Below, one piece after another: positions 13,987 to 28,900 of a stretch of DNA of 64,000 bases (position 1 is its first letter; every line of letters begins with the position of its first letter). A program made the position numbers and the translations under genes. The notes beneath the pieces were generated by a model, which made no database searches, was not told the DNA's origin, and saw only the letters and a list, made by a program, of their open reading frames with translations. This DNA comes from Gordionus sp. m RMFG-2023 (lineage: Eukaryota > Nematomorpha > Gordioida > Chordodea > Parachordodidae), in assembly GCF_954871325.1 (NCBI RefSeq), contig NC_088778.1:24103120-24167119 (forward strand), given 5' to 3'.

Positions 13987-16900
13987 ACATTTTATTATTT
14001 ATTAAATTCGTGATGGGAACTTGTAGTCCCACCACGGTTTTTATATAATATTTTTATTTTATTTTATCATGTTTTATACATCACGAATTTAAGGAATTAA
14101 TTTATATTTCAAAATGAAATGTTTAGAAATTAAAAACAAAAGGCAGACGATAATATAATTTTCAAAGACACTTAGTTAAAATTTTAAATCGACGGTATTA
14201 ATAAAAAGGCAACCTCATTTTAAACAAGGAATGCGTTAAGTTATGACAAAACGCAAACGCTCAATATATGCGCACTATAATGACCAAATTTAAAAATTCG
14301 AGTTAAATCAATTCGAAAGGCGGAGGAACCATTTGAATCCCCACCAAGGGTATAAAATAATTAAATGTTACAAAATAATATCAAAAAATATATAAAAATA
14401 TGTAATTTTCTTTAAATTTTTCTTACTAAAGGCCAAAGGGTTAAAGTTGTTTTTAAATAGGGTTAAATATAAATATTTATTCAAAACAATCTTCGACATC
14501 TCGAAATGTTTCTTACTTTTTAAAATTTAAATATATAAATTTATCGGATGTTTTTATTTATTTATCTTGTTTACCAAAAAAAAATGTTAGATCACCCTGT
14601 ATTTAGATAGATTAATATAACTCATCCCACATATGGTCTGGGAGGGTGATATACAAAATCGATTCATTTGAGCCGATTTTTAATAGCGAACTTAGTATTC
14701 TACCCAGAAAAATTATTGCGCAAGCCTGAAGATTTTGCTCATAGATGGCACAAGCGAAATCCCGAGGCTTATGAAATATTTTCTGACTTAAATATTAAGT
14801 AAGCCGTTTTTAAAAAAATGAAGTGATTTTGCATTACTAAAGTGTCGTTATTTTTTTTCTTAACTAGCTCAATCTAATCATTTAAAAGTTTAGTGGTTTA
14901 TTAAGAGTTTTAGAAACATATACTTAAAAATAGGGCTGTGCCGATATTAAATATCGGACAAATCGGGGCTGATATTTAGCATTTTGAAAAATATTGAATT
15001 AGGCCGATATTTAAAAATAAAACCGATTCGATATTTTTATTAATTTTGGTTCTTAAATTAAAACCCTATTTTATAAGGTAATGAAGTTAAAAATTTGGTA
15101 TAATTTTATTATATATTATCTGCAATAAGAAAGGGTCTTAACATATCCGTTTCACAATCAGCCAGTATTGTTAAACGACTCGAGTTAACTGATTTTTGAA
15201 AACGGTTAAATTCAAGATTTTAGCCAGAATAAAATTAACCCTATATGCAAATATCCCATTTTTTAATAAAATTTATTATATAAAATTACTTAACTGAATT
15301 TATGACAGTATATTTTTTTTATAAAATAATTTTGTTATGTATAAATGATCTGAATACGCGAAATAATCAGAGAGATTTTGGACTTTAATTTTTTTTAACT
15401 TTTGGAGTTATTTACTTTTTATTTTTTGAAAGATAATTTGTAATTTTTTATTTTGACTTAATTTTAAATTTCACCTATATTTTTATAATTTTATGATTTA
15501 CCTATGGAATGAATATTATGTTATCGATAAAAGGATCAGAAAATTATTAATTATATGTATTTTTTATTATCATTTAATTAGAAACTTTTAATTTTCACTA
15601 TACTTTTCTCCTTTACAATGGTAAATCAAATCACGTTTTTATAAACCCAAATTTGGAGATTTCGCACACAGATGATAGAAAGGTTTGGATATCTATTGGC
15701 GAAATTTCGATACTTAGGTAATATTATTTTGGTTCTTAATTTAGCCGTTTTTAAAAATCGGGCTATATCGAGCCGTTTAGCAACACTGCATTCTGCTAAA
15801 AAACATTGCCCATTTATTAAATGAAATTATTAACTTTTGGAGAATAAAATATTAATAAAAATTATTTAGTTTTTTTATCAGGGGATTTTTTTATGACTTT
15901 GGTTCAAAGTTAGTTAATAATAAATATCGGTTATCCGATCGCGTTTACAGTAATATCGGATATGATCGAATCAGTGAAAAATTTATAGATCGGCACGCTC
16001 GTATTAAAAAGGCTTCGGTTATGGATATTTTTTTTTCAAAATGCGTTTCTTCCAATTCTTAAATTTGTTCCAATGTACCGTAGGCGGATGAATATAATTT
16101 TCCTCTTAAATCCGTTCCAAAAAATTTTTTTTTTTGAATTATTATTATTTTTTTATTAATAAAAATATTGTAATCTAAATAATACGTTTTTATCCAAGTC
16201 ATCTGGATAATTAAATTTAGTGTTTAATTTTTTTAAAAAATAAATCACTGCGAAGTTATTTTTCGCGATTTCTTATCACATAAAACCTGCATTATTAATG
16301 GGGTGATTCTGTAATAAGCCCATCTATCGGTCTGTGTTACTATAATTATTCTAACCTAGAATAATACGACTAAGACCTACTATTATATATTAGATACTAT
16401 CACGCATACATTTAATGACTCATCGCTCCCAACCAATTTTGAGCCTATTCCAAAAACGGTTAAACCGAGTTTTGGCCGAAAACTACTTAGGTTTCACCGA
16501 AAAGATATCCCAACCTTGAACAGAAATACCTGATTAAAAGGGAAGAGAAGAAAGAATGTTCACAACTCCTTAATTTGGTCACCCTTCAAAATATTATCTA
16601 CTCGAATGCCATTCTTTAGCACAAATAAATGATAAAAGAGAGATAGTAACGCCATTGAAAATTTTGTCTTTTATTAAAAAAATATATACACATTAGATAA
16701 AATCCTCTAAAATTATTGTCTGAATTGTCTTAGGGCGCCATTTTGGGGGATTATGTTACTGCTTTCAAATTCCTCCTGATTTTATTTACAAAATTATAAA
16801 TTTGATGATAAGTAAAAAAAAAAATAAATAAATAAAATATATTAACAAATTCAATATTTCAAAAATAAATTAATTTCTTCCTTTATGCACTAGGATTCTG

Positions 16901-19900
16901 AATTGAATTGAAACGTCCAATTTACCAGATATACAGATCAATATTTAATTAAGATTAAGCCAATATTTTATATACAATTTTTAAAAAAAGTTTCCATAAA
17001 TATAAATGAAGGTCATTTTTTTTTCATATATTAATATTGCTATATTTATATATTTTTTTTTCGCTAACTAAGGTTAAACGATAAACAAAATATTATTAAC
17101 TTCTTTTATTTGAACGGAATTTACACATATAATAGTGTTTTGCTGTGTATAGCATTTTTAAGTATAAAAATATGTTGATAAATTTGTATAAGCGTCTTGT
17201 CCGACAAAAATATTAACTATGCAAAGCCGTAAGGCACCCTTAGTAATTATTATATCATCCTGCTATTATTAGGGGAGACCGGGGCATAATCGGACCGGAT
17301 TTTGACCTTGATATTTTCTAAAATAACAAATTGTTCCGTTTAGCCCCGGTTTTTCTCTACATTGTATTTCTAATTAATATTAATATACATTTTGTTTTTT
17401 TTTGTTTGATAAATTAGTTTGCAGGTTATTCAGCTGAGTCCGTCGAAGAAAGGATCAAGGATGCCAACATAAATATTATAATCACAGCGGGTAAGTTTGG
17501 CAACAAAATCATTATTTATAATTTAATTTGATGATTTCGATTTTGTCTCAATTTGTTGATGAATTTTTCTTTTTGTTTGTCTGCAATTTATTTATGAAAT
17601 TATTATGATTTTACCGTGTTTTTGGCATATTATTAATATAGTATATTATTTTAATGTTTAAAAAAAATATGTGTTTTTTATAAACGGGTCCAGATATGTT
17701 GAAATTAATTTTTTTTTAACTCTAATTCATTCCCATATTCACTTTAAGTTTTATTTTAAATTAAAAAACAATGTTTAAACATTAAAAATCGCTCAAAATG
17801 TTTTTTAATAAGGTAAATATCTTCACCAAAGAGCGTTAAGAATCCCGCGAGGGAACGCCTTGGGCGTGCTGCAAATTAAAATGAGCCAATTTTTAATAAT
17901 ATGAGACATTGAAAGTCATTTGCAAATATGATTGCTCGTAAATTTATTAACAAATAATATTCTCTCTATTTTAAATTATAAATAAAAAAATAATGTAGAC
18001 GGATATTACCGAGGTGACAAATTGATAACTTTAAAACCCATAGTAGATCAAGCCATTCAATTTTCCTCGAACGAGTATAAATGTGTTTAAAATAAATTTT
18101 AACGAATAATTGCACTTATTGAATTATGCTTATTGTTTATAACGAAAGAAAAGGATAGACAACTTTTCGACCTTAAATGATTTTCTATTTTGGGGCATCT
18201 ATTGCTTATAATCGATGATAAAATAAACATAAACACAATCTTCTAATAGTGTACAGAATTATTTCTTACGATTACATTAGACAGAATTTTAAATTCCTTA
18301 TCTTTTAAAGGTTTATATATTTTTTAGAGAGATTAATCACAAAACCTCAGTATCTAAAGTAAGGTTTGGGACCTCCTCTATATCAATTATTTGGTGTTAT
18401 TTAATCACATTTAACGTGGCATTTGATTCTGACGCTTGATCATATCCTGAAATCTGTCTTTAATGATAAAATTTAACATCACGAAATGCGGGGAAGGCTA
18501 TAACCCGTGTTAAAAGACCCGAGATTTGTTACTTGAACTAGCCTTTTTATTAAATCTTTCCTTCTCCCCACAACACTCTAAAAAAATTCTTAACCCACTA
18601 AAAGGGCGTCGTGAGTTATCTCGTGATCAAGTGATTTTTAAGAAATTTCAATTAACCACTTATATCATATATTTATATATTGATTATAATAGCGGAATCG
18701 ACATAAAATCGTGTATAGTGGTAAGGCACGTCACTCCCTCCAAAAATAATTCAGTGGCCAACGGTGAAATCCATCATAATATATCTAATTCAATTTCTCC
18801 CGTTAACCATGTAGAGACCCATTCTTCTCCAAACCGGATGAAATCTCAAAAATTAATTTCCCTTGTCGAAAAGCCCTCTAATCACGAATCTTGCCATAGA
18901 CCCATCCAAAATTACAAAGTTAATTTTTTTAAAATATAGATTTAAAATTACTAACGCCTCATTTATAGTACGTGGGATTTGTTTAAGCTGTGCGGTATTT
19001 AACGCTGCATTATTTACAAAATCAAGCCAATAATTAGATATAATTTGTAAATATGGAGCGAAACGTTGAAAACGCTATGATAAAATTTGCAAAACATATG
19101 TTTCGCCATTATTTATTATTATCTGGTAATTTCGATAGCGTCGAGGTTTGCGTAGTATTATTTTGTCTATTTGAAATTTGTTAAATTGCGCCGATTAACA
19201 CGAGTCCTTATTTTTTAAAAAAAATTATTACTTTTTTTTTTGTATTTTTGAAGTAGGGTCCGAAAAAATGCTCTCATATTCCAAGGTTCTTCTACTCTTT
19301 ATTTTGAAGTTGTGGGCATGTTTGTCCCACATGTTTCAGCATAGCATCCTTTTAAGTTATGCCTTATAAATTGTAGTGTGTGATATTTACTTTTTTTTGT
19401 ATCGAAGTTATGTTATTACAAGTCACCAAAGATACTATTTGGATTTCCGACTAAAATAAGAATATCTATGTATATTTTAGCCATAGTTTTTATTAAAATT
19501 AAATCATAGGACAAAACTCCAAAATGTTTAAAATCTAAATTATTCACTGTTTCTAAAAATCATTTAATTTTTTAAATCGTTATAAAGATTCCATGGAACG
19601 ACCGAATAGATTCTTGGTGGGACGACGAAATGTCGAAAATAACCCAAAATAGCGAAAATGATTTTTACTTTGAGCCAGAGTGGTTAGACCCCGAAGCTCC
19701 CTTATTTATGCTGTATACGAGGTTAATCAATTTTGTCAAATTCACCAATTGACTCCATTTTTTTATGTCAAACAATTTTATAACCTCATTATAAATCTAA
19801 CTCTTTTTTTTAAATCTTCTTCTCATTTGTTTGTTTGTTTGTGTACGAAATGTCATGCTACATAGATTTAGACACGCTGAAATATTTTGTTTATACACTC

Positions 19901-22900
19901 ATAAATTATAAATGGGAAATAATTATTTTATGACAGCGGCTCGACAGGCACTCCCAAAGGTGTACTTCACACCTGCATCGGCTACCTTATGTACGCGGCG
20001 GCCACTTTCAAATACGTTTTTGACTACCACCCGGGAGACGTGTACTTTTGCTCGGCTGACATTGGCTGGATAACAGGCCATTCCTATGTGGTCTATGGGC
20101 CTCTAGCTAACGGAGCCATCAGTATCATAGTATGAAAAATTATTCTCTTAATAAATCTTTATTTTTTTTCTAACTGCCATTACTTAGAGTGAATATTCGA
20201 CTACGCCCCCTTCTTCTATATAGAATTAATTTATATAACTTTAAAAGATTCTTAAGAAATATCCTTTATAAGAATCTTAATAAATATTGTAGACGGCAAA
20301 TTCGAATTTAGATTTTTATTAATCCTTAATTTATAAAAATAATTTAAAATTCACAAAATGAAAATCAATATTTTCAAAATTAAAATTTATATCTATTTAT
20401 TTATATATGAATTTTCTCAAAACTTTTACAAAAATTGAATAATAATCAATAAATCGGGAAAAAATTATATTATATAATCCTTATTTTTTCCCTTTTCATA
20501 TAATAATAATAATCCTCCAATTGCGAATACATGTTTTTAATGCATAATGTACTAGGACAACAACAAGTAGAGGTCTAACATAGCTTGGCCTTAAATGGCA
20601 TTATGTAGTAATTATGTATTTCATTGTTTCAATTTTTGACATAATTAATTGTTAATTGTATAATTCTAATCTAAATGTGAATTATTTATTATTCTAAAAA
20701 ATATTAATTTTGTTAAATTCATGTGAACCCTCCTTCTAAAATAAGCGTGGTTCAGTGAAGTATCTATGAGATTCCAGAAAAATAAAGACTTATAAAATTA
20801 CAGATATCAGTTTTTTTAATTTTTTTATACTATATTTGACATTTAACATAAAAATAATTTTGTCATTTTTATAAAAAAATTATCATGATATCTTCTAAAA
20901 TTTAAATGTTTAAAGTAAAAGATCTATTCTCTATGCCTAACTTTGACAGTGCATTGCAAATTTTCATGTTCTTGACATGGTATTTGAATTTAATGGTTTT
21001 AAAGAAAGCTAGTTTTTTAAACGATTCCTAAATTTGAAATACACTCCTGTTATATATTAGAAATACAAATAAATAATATATTGTTTAGTGAAGTTTAGGA
21101 ATAATATTATTCCAATTGTCGACGAATATTATGATTTTATATTTATACATTTATTCATATAATAAGAATTACATATATAATATTTAAATTTAAAAATAAA
21201 TAAATAACTTGTTTCGATCTTCCAGAACACCGCTAAAAATTTTTTTATTAATTTTTAACCTCCATTCGATTGTACTATTATTTAAAAATATTAAAAAAAA
21301 TTTTTAATCAACTCTAACTGAACTACTTTATTATTGTTGTTTTTTATGAATATTTTTTAAAAAAATTTATTACCTACTTCATTAATTGTTTATTTATCTC
21401 CATTTAATTTTTGATAGTAATCAATAAATCCTTCAATATATTAAGTAATCAGATACATTAAATCTTCTCAAAATCGATCGAAATTAACTAAGACTAACAA
21501 AAAAAATTTAAACTAAATCATCCACCCCTTACCCTTAAAGTAGTTAAATTATACTAGAGTTTTTGGGGTATAGGCGTTTTTTTGCCGTACTCAATTTTTA
21601 TGCCCATAGACGTTTAAGCAACATTTTTCGAACGGTTTGCGCGTATAAATATGTGCGGCTTGCCTACAAACATGTAGAGTGCCTCATTTTTTATCTTATT
21701 ACCCAAAGTTATCATATAAGCATTATATTATCATATTAAATTCATATTCATTATAATATGTGTTATATAAGAATCTTTTAAACTAGGGTTGGTCTGCATT
21801 TTGTCATCAACGAGAGCTTATAGGAAATTTTTATCTTTGAATATATCAATATCTAGCTCAAGAATTAAAATATTTTTTATTTATAGCTTGCCAAGTGTTC
21901 ATATGTTTTAATTAAAGTTTATATTTAATTTTAATTTAAGAATTTTAATTTCCCTGGTAAAGAAGACCTGAAGAAATTTTTTTATATATTAAACCTTTTC
22001 CGCTGCCACCATGTTGGAAACACATGATGAAAAAATAGATTTAAGAAAACTATTTTAATTCTTGGACTAAATATTAAAACATTCAAAGGTAAGAATTTCT
22101 TAGATTACATTTTCCTAAAAGCTAACGTTTATGACAAAAATGCAGACCAACTCTAGGCTAAAAATAACCTTTATACACAAATTAAAATAACTCTGAATTT
22201 AATATGCCAATATGAAAATATATTAATACAATGTTGATATGGTAACATATATGCCAAAATGCAAAAATATAATAAAATATAAGACGAAAATTCCAAGTTC
22301 ATAATTCCAGATTAAACCTAACTGTTCCACCACAACTTCACGCTAATTCTAAATAGTCGAACACAATTTTCAAGGAGGGAAAAGTTATGGCCGGATAAAA
22401 TATTTAAAATAAATTTAAGATTTAAATCGATATTTGTAAATTGACATATGATATTTAAGATAAAATATGACACATAAAATAAATTTTTTTAGAATAGATT
22501 GAAATATATGTTAAATTAAATCTTATTATATTGAATGAATGTATAAATGTAAATTCATAATATTCATCGAGAATTGGTATAATATTATTCCTAAATTTCA
22601 CTAAACAATATTTTATATTAATATTATTTCTAATATATAAACATTCCACTCTTTTTTTTTCTTTTACTGTTCCTCGCTCTAATTTGAGGTACACAGTTAT
22701 CATCGTGAGTTCTGTCTTATTTGTTGCTTGTCTTTTTTGCCTGTTATCTATTTGTTTATCGTTATATCGTTAGCTTGATCATCATCATTTCATTGGTTTG
22801 TTGGTCTCGTTGTCATGTTTTCAAATTGTTATTATCAATTTCTTTAATAAGCTAGCTTGTCATTTACCATTTTTAATGTGTTATCATAATTATTTGTTAA

Positions 22901-25900
22901 ATATTATCATCATCAATTTCTCATGAATAAAATAATTTGGAATAATTGAAATAAGAATTGATCATATAATGGAATAAATAATTTATATCGGGATAATTTA
23001 TGTGGAATATGAAATTAATTAATTATAGAATATGTAATAGAGTTGTATTGGGATAATTGTAATATTAATATATGGAATCAAATACGAATTTTGTGCTTCA
23101 TATTTATTTGTCGCTTTTTATAATTAATTAACTGCGTTTTATATTTTTTTTTATATATGACGATTTTTATTCCAGAATAATGTTTATCAATTTCATAATA
23201 TTTTATTTTAATAATGTTTATATTAATAATTTTAATCCAGGAGGTCAAAATGAAGTATGCTAATTGCACACAATTTCCCTCTTTTTTTTTAAATTTAAAA
23301 TTTTAATTTAAAAAGAATCTTAATAATCTTATTCTCATTTGTATTACTTTTTATATAATAATTCTTTTAGATTCAAACTTTTAAAAAATAATTTCCTTAT
23401 CAAATTCTTGAAAAGTTTTCTGAATTTGAGATGTTTATGATATTGTCTTCTATCTTTATGACAATTTTGTTCTTAAATTTATCCTTTCGATATGAATTTG
23501 ATTTTTTAATTTTTGAAATTTTATTTTTTATAAATTCTTCATAATATTTTCATAATAACAACAAGACCTTTAACAAAAATATATTGAACTATTGTGAACA
23601 TAATTCATTGCCAAATATTCAAAATAAATCTTGCAATAAAAATATTGAAATAAAAAATCTAGCTAATTTAAAGGAGGTACCTTGTTTATTCATGGCTGAT
23701 CATGATTCTGATTATAGGAACTGGAGAGACATTAATATGCTAGTATAATTTTTAGTGAAATTAAAATACAAAATGTCATTGACATACATCGTATTAAACA
23801 AATTAAAAATTTGAGGATAACAATTAAAAACTTTAAAATAATTTTCAATAGAATTTAGATATGAAAATAAAATTGAATCTTATAAAAATAGATAAATCAT
23901 ATGATAAAGTATAAAGACACTTATAAAGAATGTGATAAGGAAATTATTTTTTAAAAACTTGAAGTTTAAAGATTTTATATAAAAAACCGAAAATAAGATT
24001 GTTAAGATACTTTTTAAATTAAAAAATAAGGATGTAAAATTTTTAAAAAAAGAGAAGGAAATGTGTGTATAATATTTAATATGCATTCTTCATTTTAACC
24101 TCATGGATTAAAATTATTGATATAAACATTATTCTGGAATAAGATAAAATTCGTCATAGATAAAATTTAATAAAATGCAATATTAATTAATAAAATTATA
24201 AAACGCAAAATTCGTATTTGATTCCATATATTAATATTACAATTATTCCGTTACAATTCAATTCAATATTTTATATTAAATTATTATTTCATATTCAACA
24301 TACATTATTCCGATATAAATTATTTATTCATTATAAATTGATGATAATATTTAACAAATAATATTGATAAGTAATAATCCTATATAACAAGCAAGCGTAT
24401 TAAAGATATTGATAATAACAATTTGAAAACATAACAACTAGATCAACAAACCAATGAAATGATGAGGATCAAGCTAACGATATAGCGATAACGATAAATT
24501 GGTACAAATTTTACCTTCAAATCGTTATCAAAATCCTATTGATAGGTTCAAAAACTTTGAACATCCTATAAATCTTAGGATCAATGTTAAAAATTTTTTT
24601 AAAAATGATATTAGCGAACCTACATATCACCCGTCAATTTTCTCATTGAAGAGATTGAAAAGTTATTTAAGGGTATCTCTTGTGTAATAAAGGAGCCTAG
24701 CCTTGCATTATCGAGATCTCAACCAACTTTTTTACCCAATATGAATTTTATTTATTTTTGATGATTTTTATGTACCATATTTTTTTGACAAAATTCTAAT
24801 CTTTGTACATTATTTCTTAGACATTTAAACATTTTTTTAATCATTCGCAATTTTACAACTTAGGCTATGTCCAAAATCTTTTTTTAAAAAATTTCAAAAA
24901 GTTTTAAAACCTCTAATAAAATCGTTAACGTTAAATTATTAAAATTTTATAAAACTATATTTTGGACATACTTTTATATTTGATGAAATTTCGAAAGTTT
25001 GCGAATCTAATTTTTTGATATCTTGGGCACAGCCTTAATAATAAAGTTCACATTATTAATTAACAAGCGAATAACAAGGGCTCTTCTTCGGACGTATTTT
25101 TCGGGTCCGATCGATATGAGAATAAAAAGGAAGAAAAAAAAATAAGGTTTCTAGAGATCCGAATTTATTTTTGTAGTACAAAATTTTTAACGAAATCGGA
25201 TAAAAAGCTACAAGCGCTCAAAAGATAATAAACGATTTTGTGATCATTTGATAATAATATTTTATTGAAAACATTATAAGAAAACAAAATAATTAAAACT
25301 TTTGTCTAGATCCGATTCGGTGATTTTAAAATTAAGATTCGAATCCGATCGATTCCTTAAAATGTTTATTCGACCGACCCGAGTTTATCGGACTCATATT
25401 TTGTCGAACCCGGATATCGTAAATTTTGTTTACTTTATTAAATTGATATTTTATTAAAAATATATAGGAATTTCATTATGAAAACATTTTTTTAAGCACT
25501 GAACCCTCTCCTGCTCAAAGATCTTATTTATGCCACTGTTAAACAAGCCATTCATTCGTATCCTTATATCTCATTTAATGGGTTCCAGTTTTATTAAGGA
25601 TTTATTATTATCTTTTATTAAAAATTTACTTAGGAAGTACGGAGGATAAAGCAAAATCGGCTTAATTTTTATCTTAGAAAAAAAGATATTACTAAATCTG
25701 TGAAACAAAAACCAGAATTTCAAATACAAATAAATAGTTTTTAATTAAAACTGCATATATATTTTTTTTTAAATTTAACCTTACAATTTGACTTCATTAT
25801 TATTTCATATAATAATAAGTTCGAAGGAATTCCCACTTTCCCCGAACCCGATAGATATTGGCAGATCATAGAGGAATTCAAGGTTAATCAGTTCTACACT

Positions 25901-28900
25901 TCTCCTACGGCTATACGAGCTTTAATGAAATTCGGCACCGACATCGTCAAAAAGTAATTTTTCTAAAATTACTCTATAAAAATGTGCTTGTCCTAAAATT
26001 TAGATTTTTTTTATAACCTCAGCGATTTACTAAATTCCAAAATTTTCTATTCAGCTTCTTTAGTGATATACAGTGTTTGATTTATCTGGTTATAAAATAT
26101 TATATTTTCTATCACAAAAAATAGGGTTCAAATTTTTTTTGCTAAATGGGAAGGGGGGGGGGGTTGTAATGGGATTGTTTATTTTTACTAAAGGTGGAGT
26201 TAGAATATTATCATTAATTAAGTTACGATAGTAAGTTTTGTAACACATGGACATAATATTACTAAAATCAGGTTTCACTCATTTTAATACTCACTAACGA
26301 ACACATACTTAAACAGACTATCTTTTTAAAATTTCCAAAAAATTAGTAAACAAAAATGTATGCTTCTCTTTGCAGGCGTGTACGCAGGAATTTAGTCTGG
26401 GGGGGGGGATAATAAATTTTTTTAAGAAATATTATTGTTTTTTAAAAATATCAAGCATAAATTTATTAGGATTAATAACTATTTCTAATACACAATTTTA
26501 AATTTATGTGAATTATAAAAAAAATTATATGTAAAGAATCACTTAAATAAATGACCCAAAATAGATTTTTTGAGCCTTTACACAAAAAGTTTCTTAGGAA
26601 TAAATGCATTTTGTATGTTATATATTTACAATGTAAAATCCAATCCTCGTTGTGATTGAGCTAATTTTTCAATTATCTCATCCTTGCTTGTTGTCAAATG
26701 CCTATGAATATTCAAAAGATCCAAACCTTTCCATCTACTTTTAGATGTTGTACTTCTTGGTATGTTTAGACCTGCAGGCCCGGCCCCCGGGCTGGACAGT
26801 ATTTTAATTTTTTTAAATATACCCGGGCTGGGCCCGAAATTTAAAAAAAAACACCCATGCCGGGCCTGAATTATTTTAAAAAAACACCCAATCCGGACTG
26901 TATTTTTTAAAACAGCCTATATTTGAAATCGTTATTATCTATAAAAATCAAAAATAAATATAATTTATTTTAAAAAAATCCGGGCCGGGCCTGAAAATTT
27001 TATTTTAAAAAATACTGGGCCGGGCCTGAAAATTTTTAAAAAAAAACCAGTCCGGGCCGTAAAAAATCTTTAAAAAAATCCGGGCCATGACCTGCAAAAG
27101 GTATATCTGCAGGCCTCTGTTATTCTTCTTAAAAAAGAGAATGTTCTCTCATTAGTTTACTAATGGTAAGAGTTTATAAACCCTTTTAACACATTGGGAA
27201 TTTATTCTAAAATGTGTTTGAAATAATGCAGAGCATCCATAGCATTTTTTGGGACTATATCAACCATAGTTAATCTTATAAACATAGTTATTCAGCTAGT
27301 AAGGCATCATAAGATACTTTAACATCTTCATAATATAACAAATTTTTTTTTCTATCATTATCTGAAAAAGGTTGGGAAGGCTTTTGTGGAAGTAATATTT
27401 GCAGATGTAAGTGCTGCATGATATATTAAAAATTCATTTATTTTGGTTATAAATGTATCTGCATCTAAGATATACTCTTCTACTGATCCTATATTAATGT
27501 TTTAACGATGAGCAAACCTTGCTAAGTCGAGGGAGACAAATATTAAACACGTATAGCTCTGCTTTTTACTCAACAATAAAATATGAAATTCTTCATCAAC
27601 ATTAGCCCTAATTTCTTTGAGTTTTGATAAAATGCTCTCCGCTATTCTCATCTTCTTAATCAAATCAATGTCATGTTTTTAAAAGTAATACTTAAAATAG
27701 TTGTATAATTAAATAATACATTCTAATGAGAAATAAAATTTGGAATAAGCATTGAATCCAATAATTTTCTTGCTTCTGAGGAAATATTTCTTTCAGGCCA
27801 TTGTGATATTTCAATAATAGCATTAATAATCGGCTCTTCTAACTCCATACTGTTACTGCTTGATGGCGGATACTCTATCTCGTTGGACAAGGTTGCAATT
27901 TCTTTCTCCCTGTTGGACAATTTCAGAAATAATTATTATTTGACTAGAAATTTAGATAAATAATACGCCACTAAAATTTGAAAATAATAGGTAAATTACG
28001 CCAAGGAAAACTAGAAATCGAAATTAATTGATAAAATAACTTAGTAGATGAATGTGATAAATAAATGTAATTAAAAATATATATGAGATAAGAATAAATA
28101 TTAACAAATTATTTTTGAAAAATATATCCGGTACCTGCATTATTTGGCTTTGGGGGTGGTAGGATTTCCCCCCCCCCTCCCCCGCTGCGTACGCCAATGC
28201 CTCTTTGCCTTCCTAACAAGGATATTGCTAATAAATCTACAAAATATAATTTACCTCTTTAAAAAAAAATATTTTCAATATCAAAAGGCATGACCTATCT
28301 TCTCTCTCCATCTTGGGCACCGTGGGGGAGCCCATAAATCCAGAGGCTTGGCTCTGGTACTACAAAGTGGTTGGTCGCGGGAAATGCGTCGTCGTAGACA
28401 CTTATTGGCAAACGGAAACCGTGAGTCCCGAAATTTTTAATTTTTGTTAAGGCTGCCTCCAAACTTGACTTATCTATAATTAAATTTACTAGGAAATTAA
28501 TCGATCAAATAGAAATGAGGGTATATATTTAAAAACAGTTTTCATTAGCTATTTTACGTCTAAAAAAATTTCAGCCAGTTATACGTTTTGGAGGCGTCAT
28601 TGAATACAAATCAGCTGGTAATACGTCATTTTGGTTTCCCTTATAAATTTTTTATTTATAATAAATAAAACTAGTTTTTTTTCTAAAAAATAAGAAGTTT
28701 TCATAATAATTTTAAATGCAAATTGTTTATATGGTAATCCAAAATGGCGTGCCACCAGCTGATTTGTATTGATTGACAATTGAATAACTTAATCGAGAAT
28801 TTAGGTTTGATTAGATGCCATTGGTTTGGACTTTAATCTAAAATGAATTAAACTGCCTATTGATTAAACAATACATAAGTAATTTGCACCAAATAAAAAT

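Larger units (their letters stand above)
9548..14930. other. Intron 3 of acetyl-CoA synthetase, left part
   Basis: AT-rich intron without host exons that I can see. It holds a C16 tract near 10330 and a patch of AAGTATTTAAATAC-type repeats at about 12190-12300. A CAGTGAAACCTCTCGATTAG sequence at about 13230 resembles one end of a Tc1/pogo-type transposon. A small hairpin sits at 14004-14090. Confidence 0.45.

Noticed and set aside
18526-18692. Upstream extension of the exon 6 frame as coding
   Set aside because: A good acceptor at 18691-18692 fits the phase of exon 5, and the extension has no family similarity.
22455-22703. 82-codon minus-strand frame
   Set aside because: Lies in an inverted repeat arm, AT-driven composition, no recognised domain.
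22750-24492. Long inverted repeats as a Polinton-type fossil
   Set aside because: Only about 1.7 kb in total, no polymerase, integrase, protease or capsid-like sequence.
28597-28779. 60-codon minus-strand frame
   Set aside because: Coincides with a MITE; the ends of the peptide mirror its inverted repeats.
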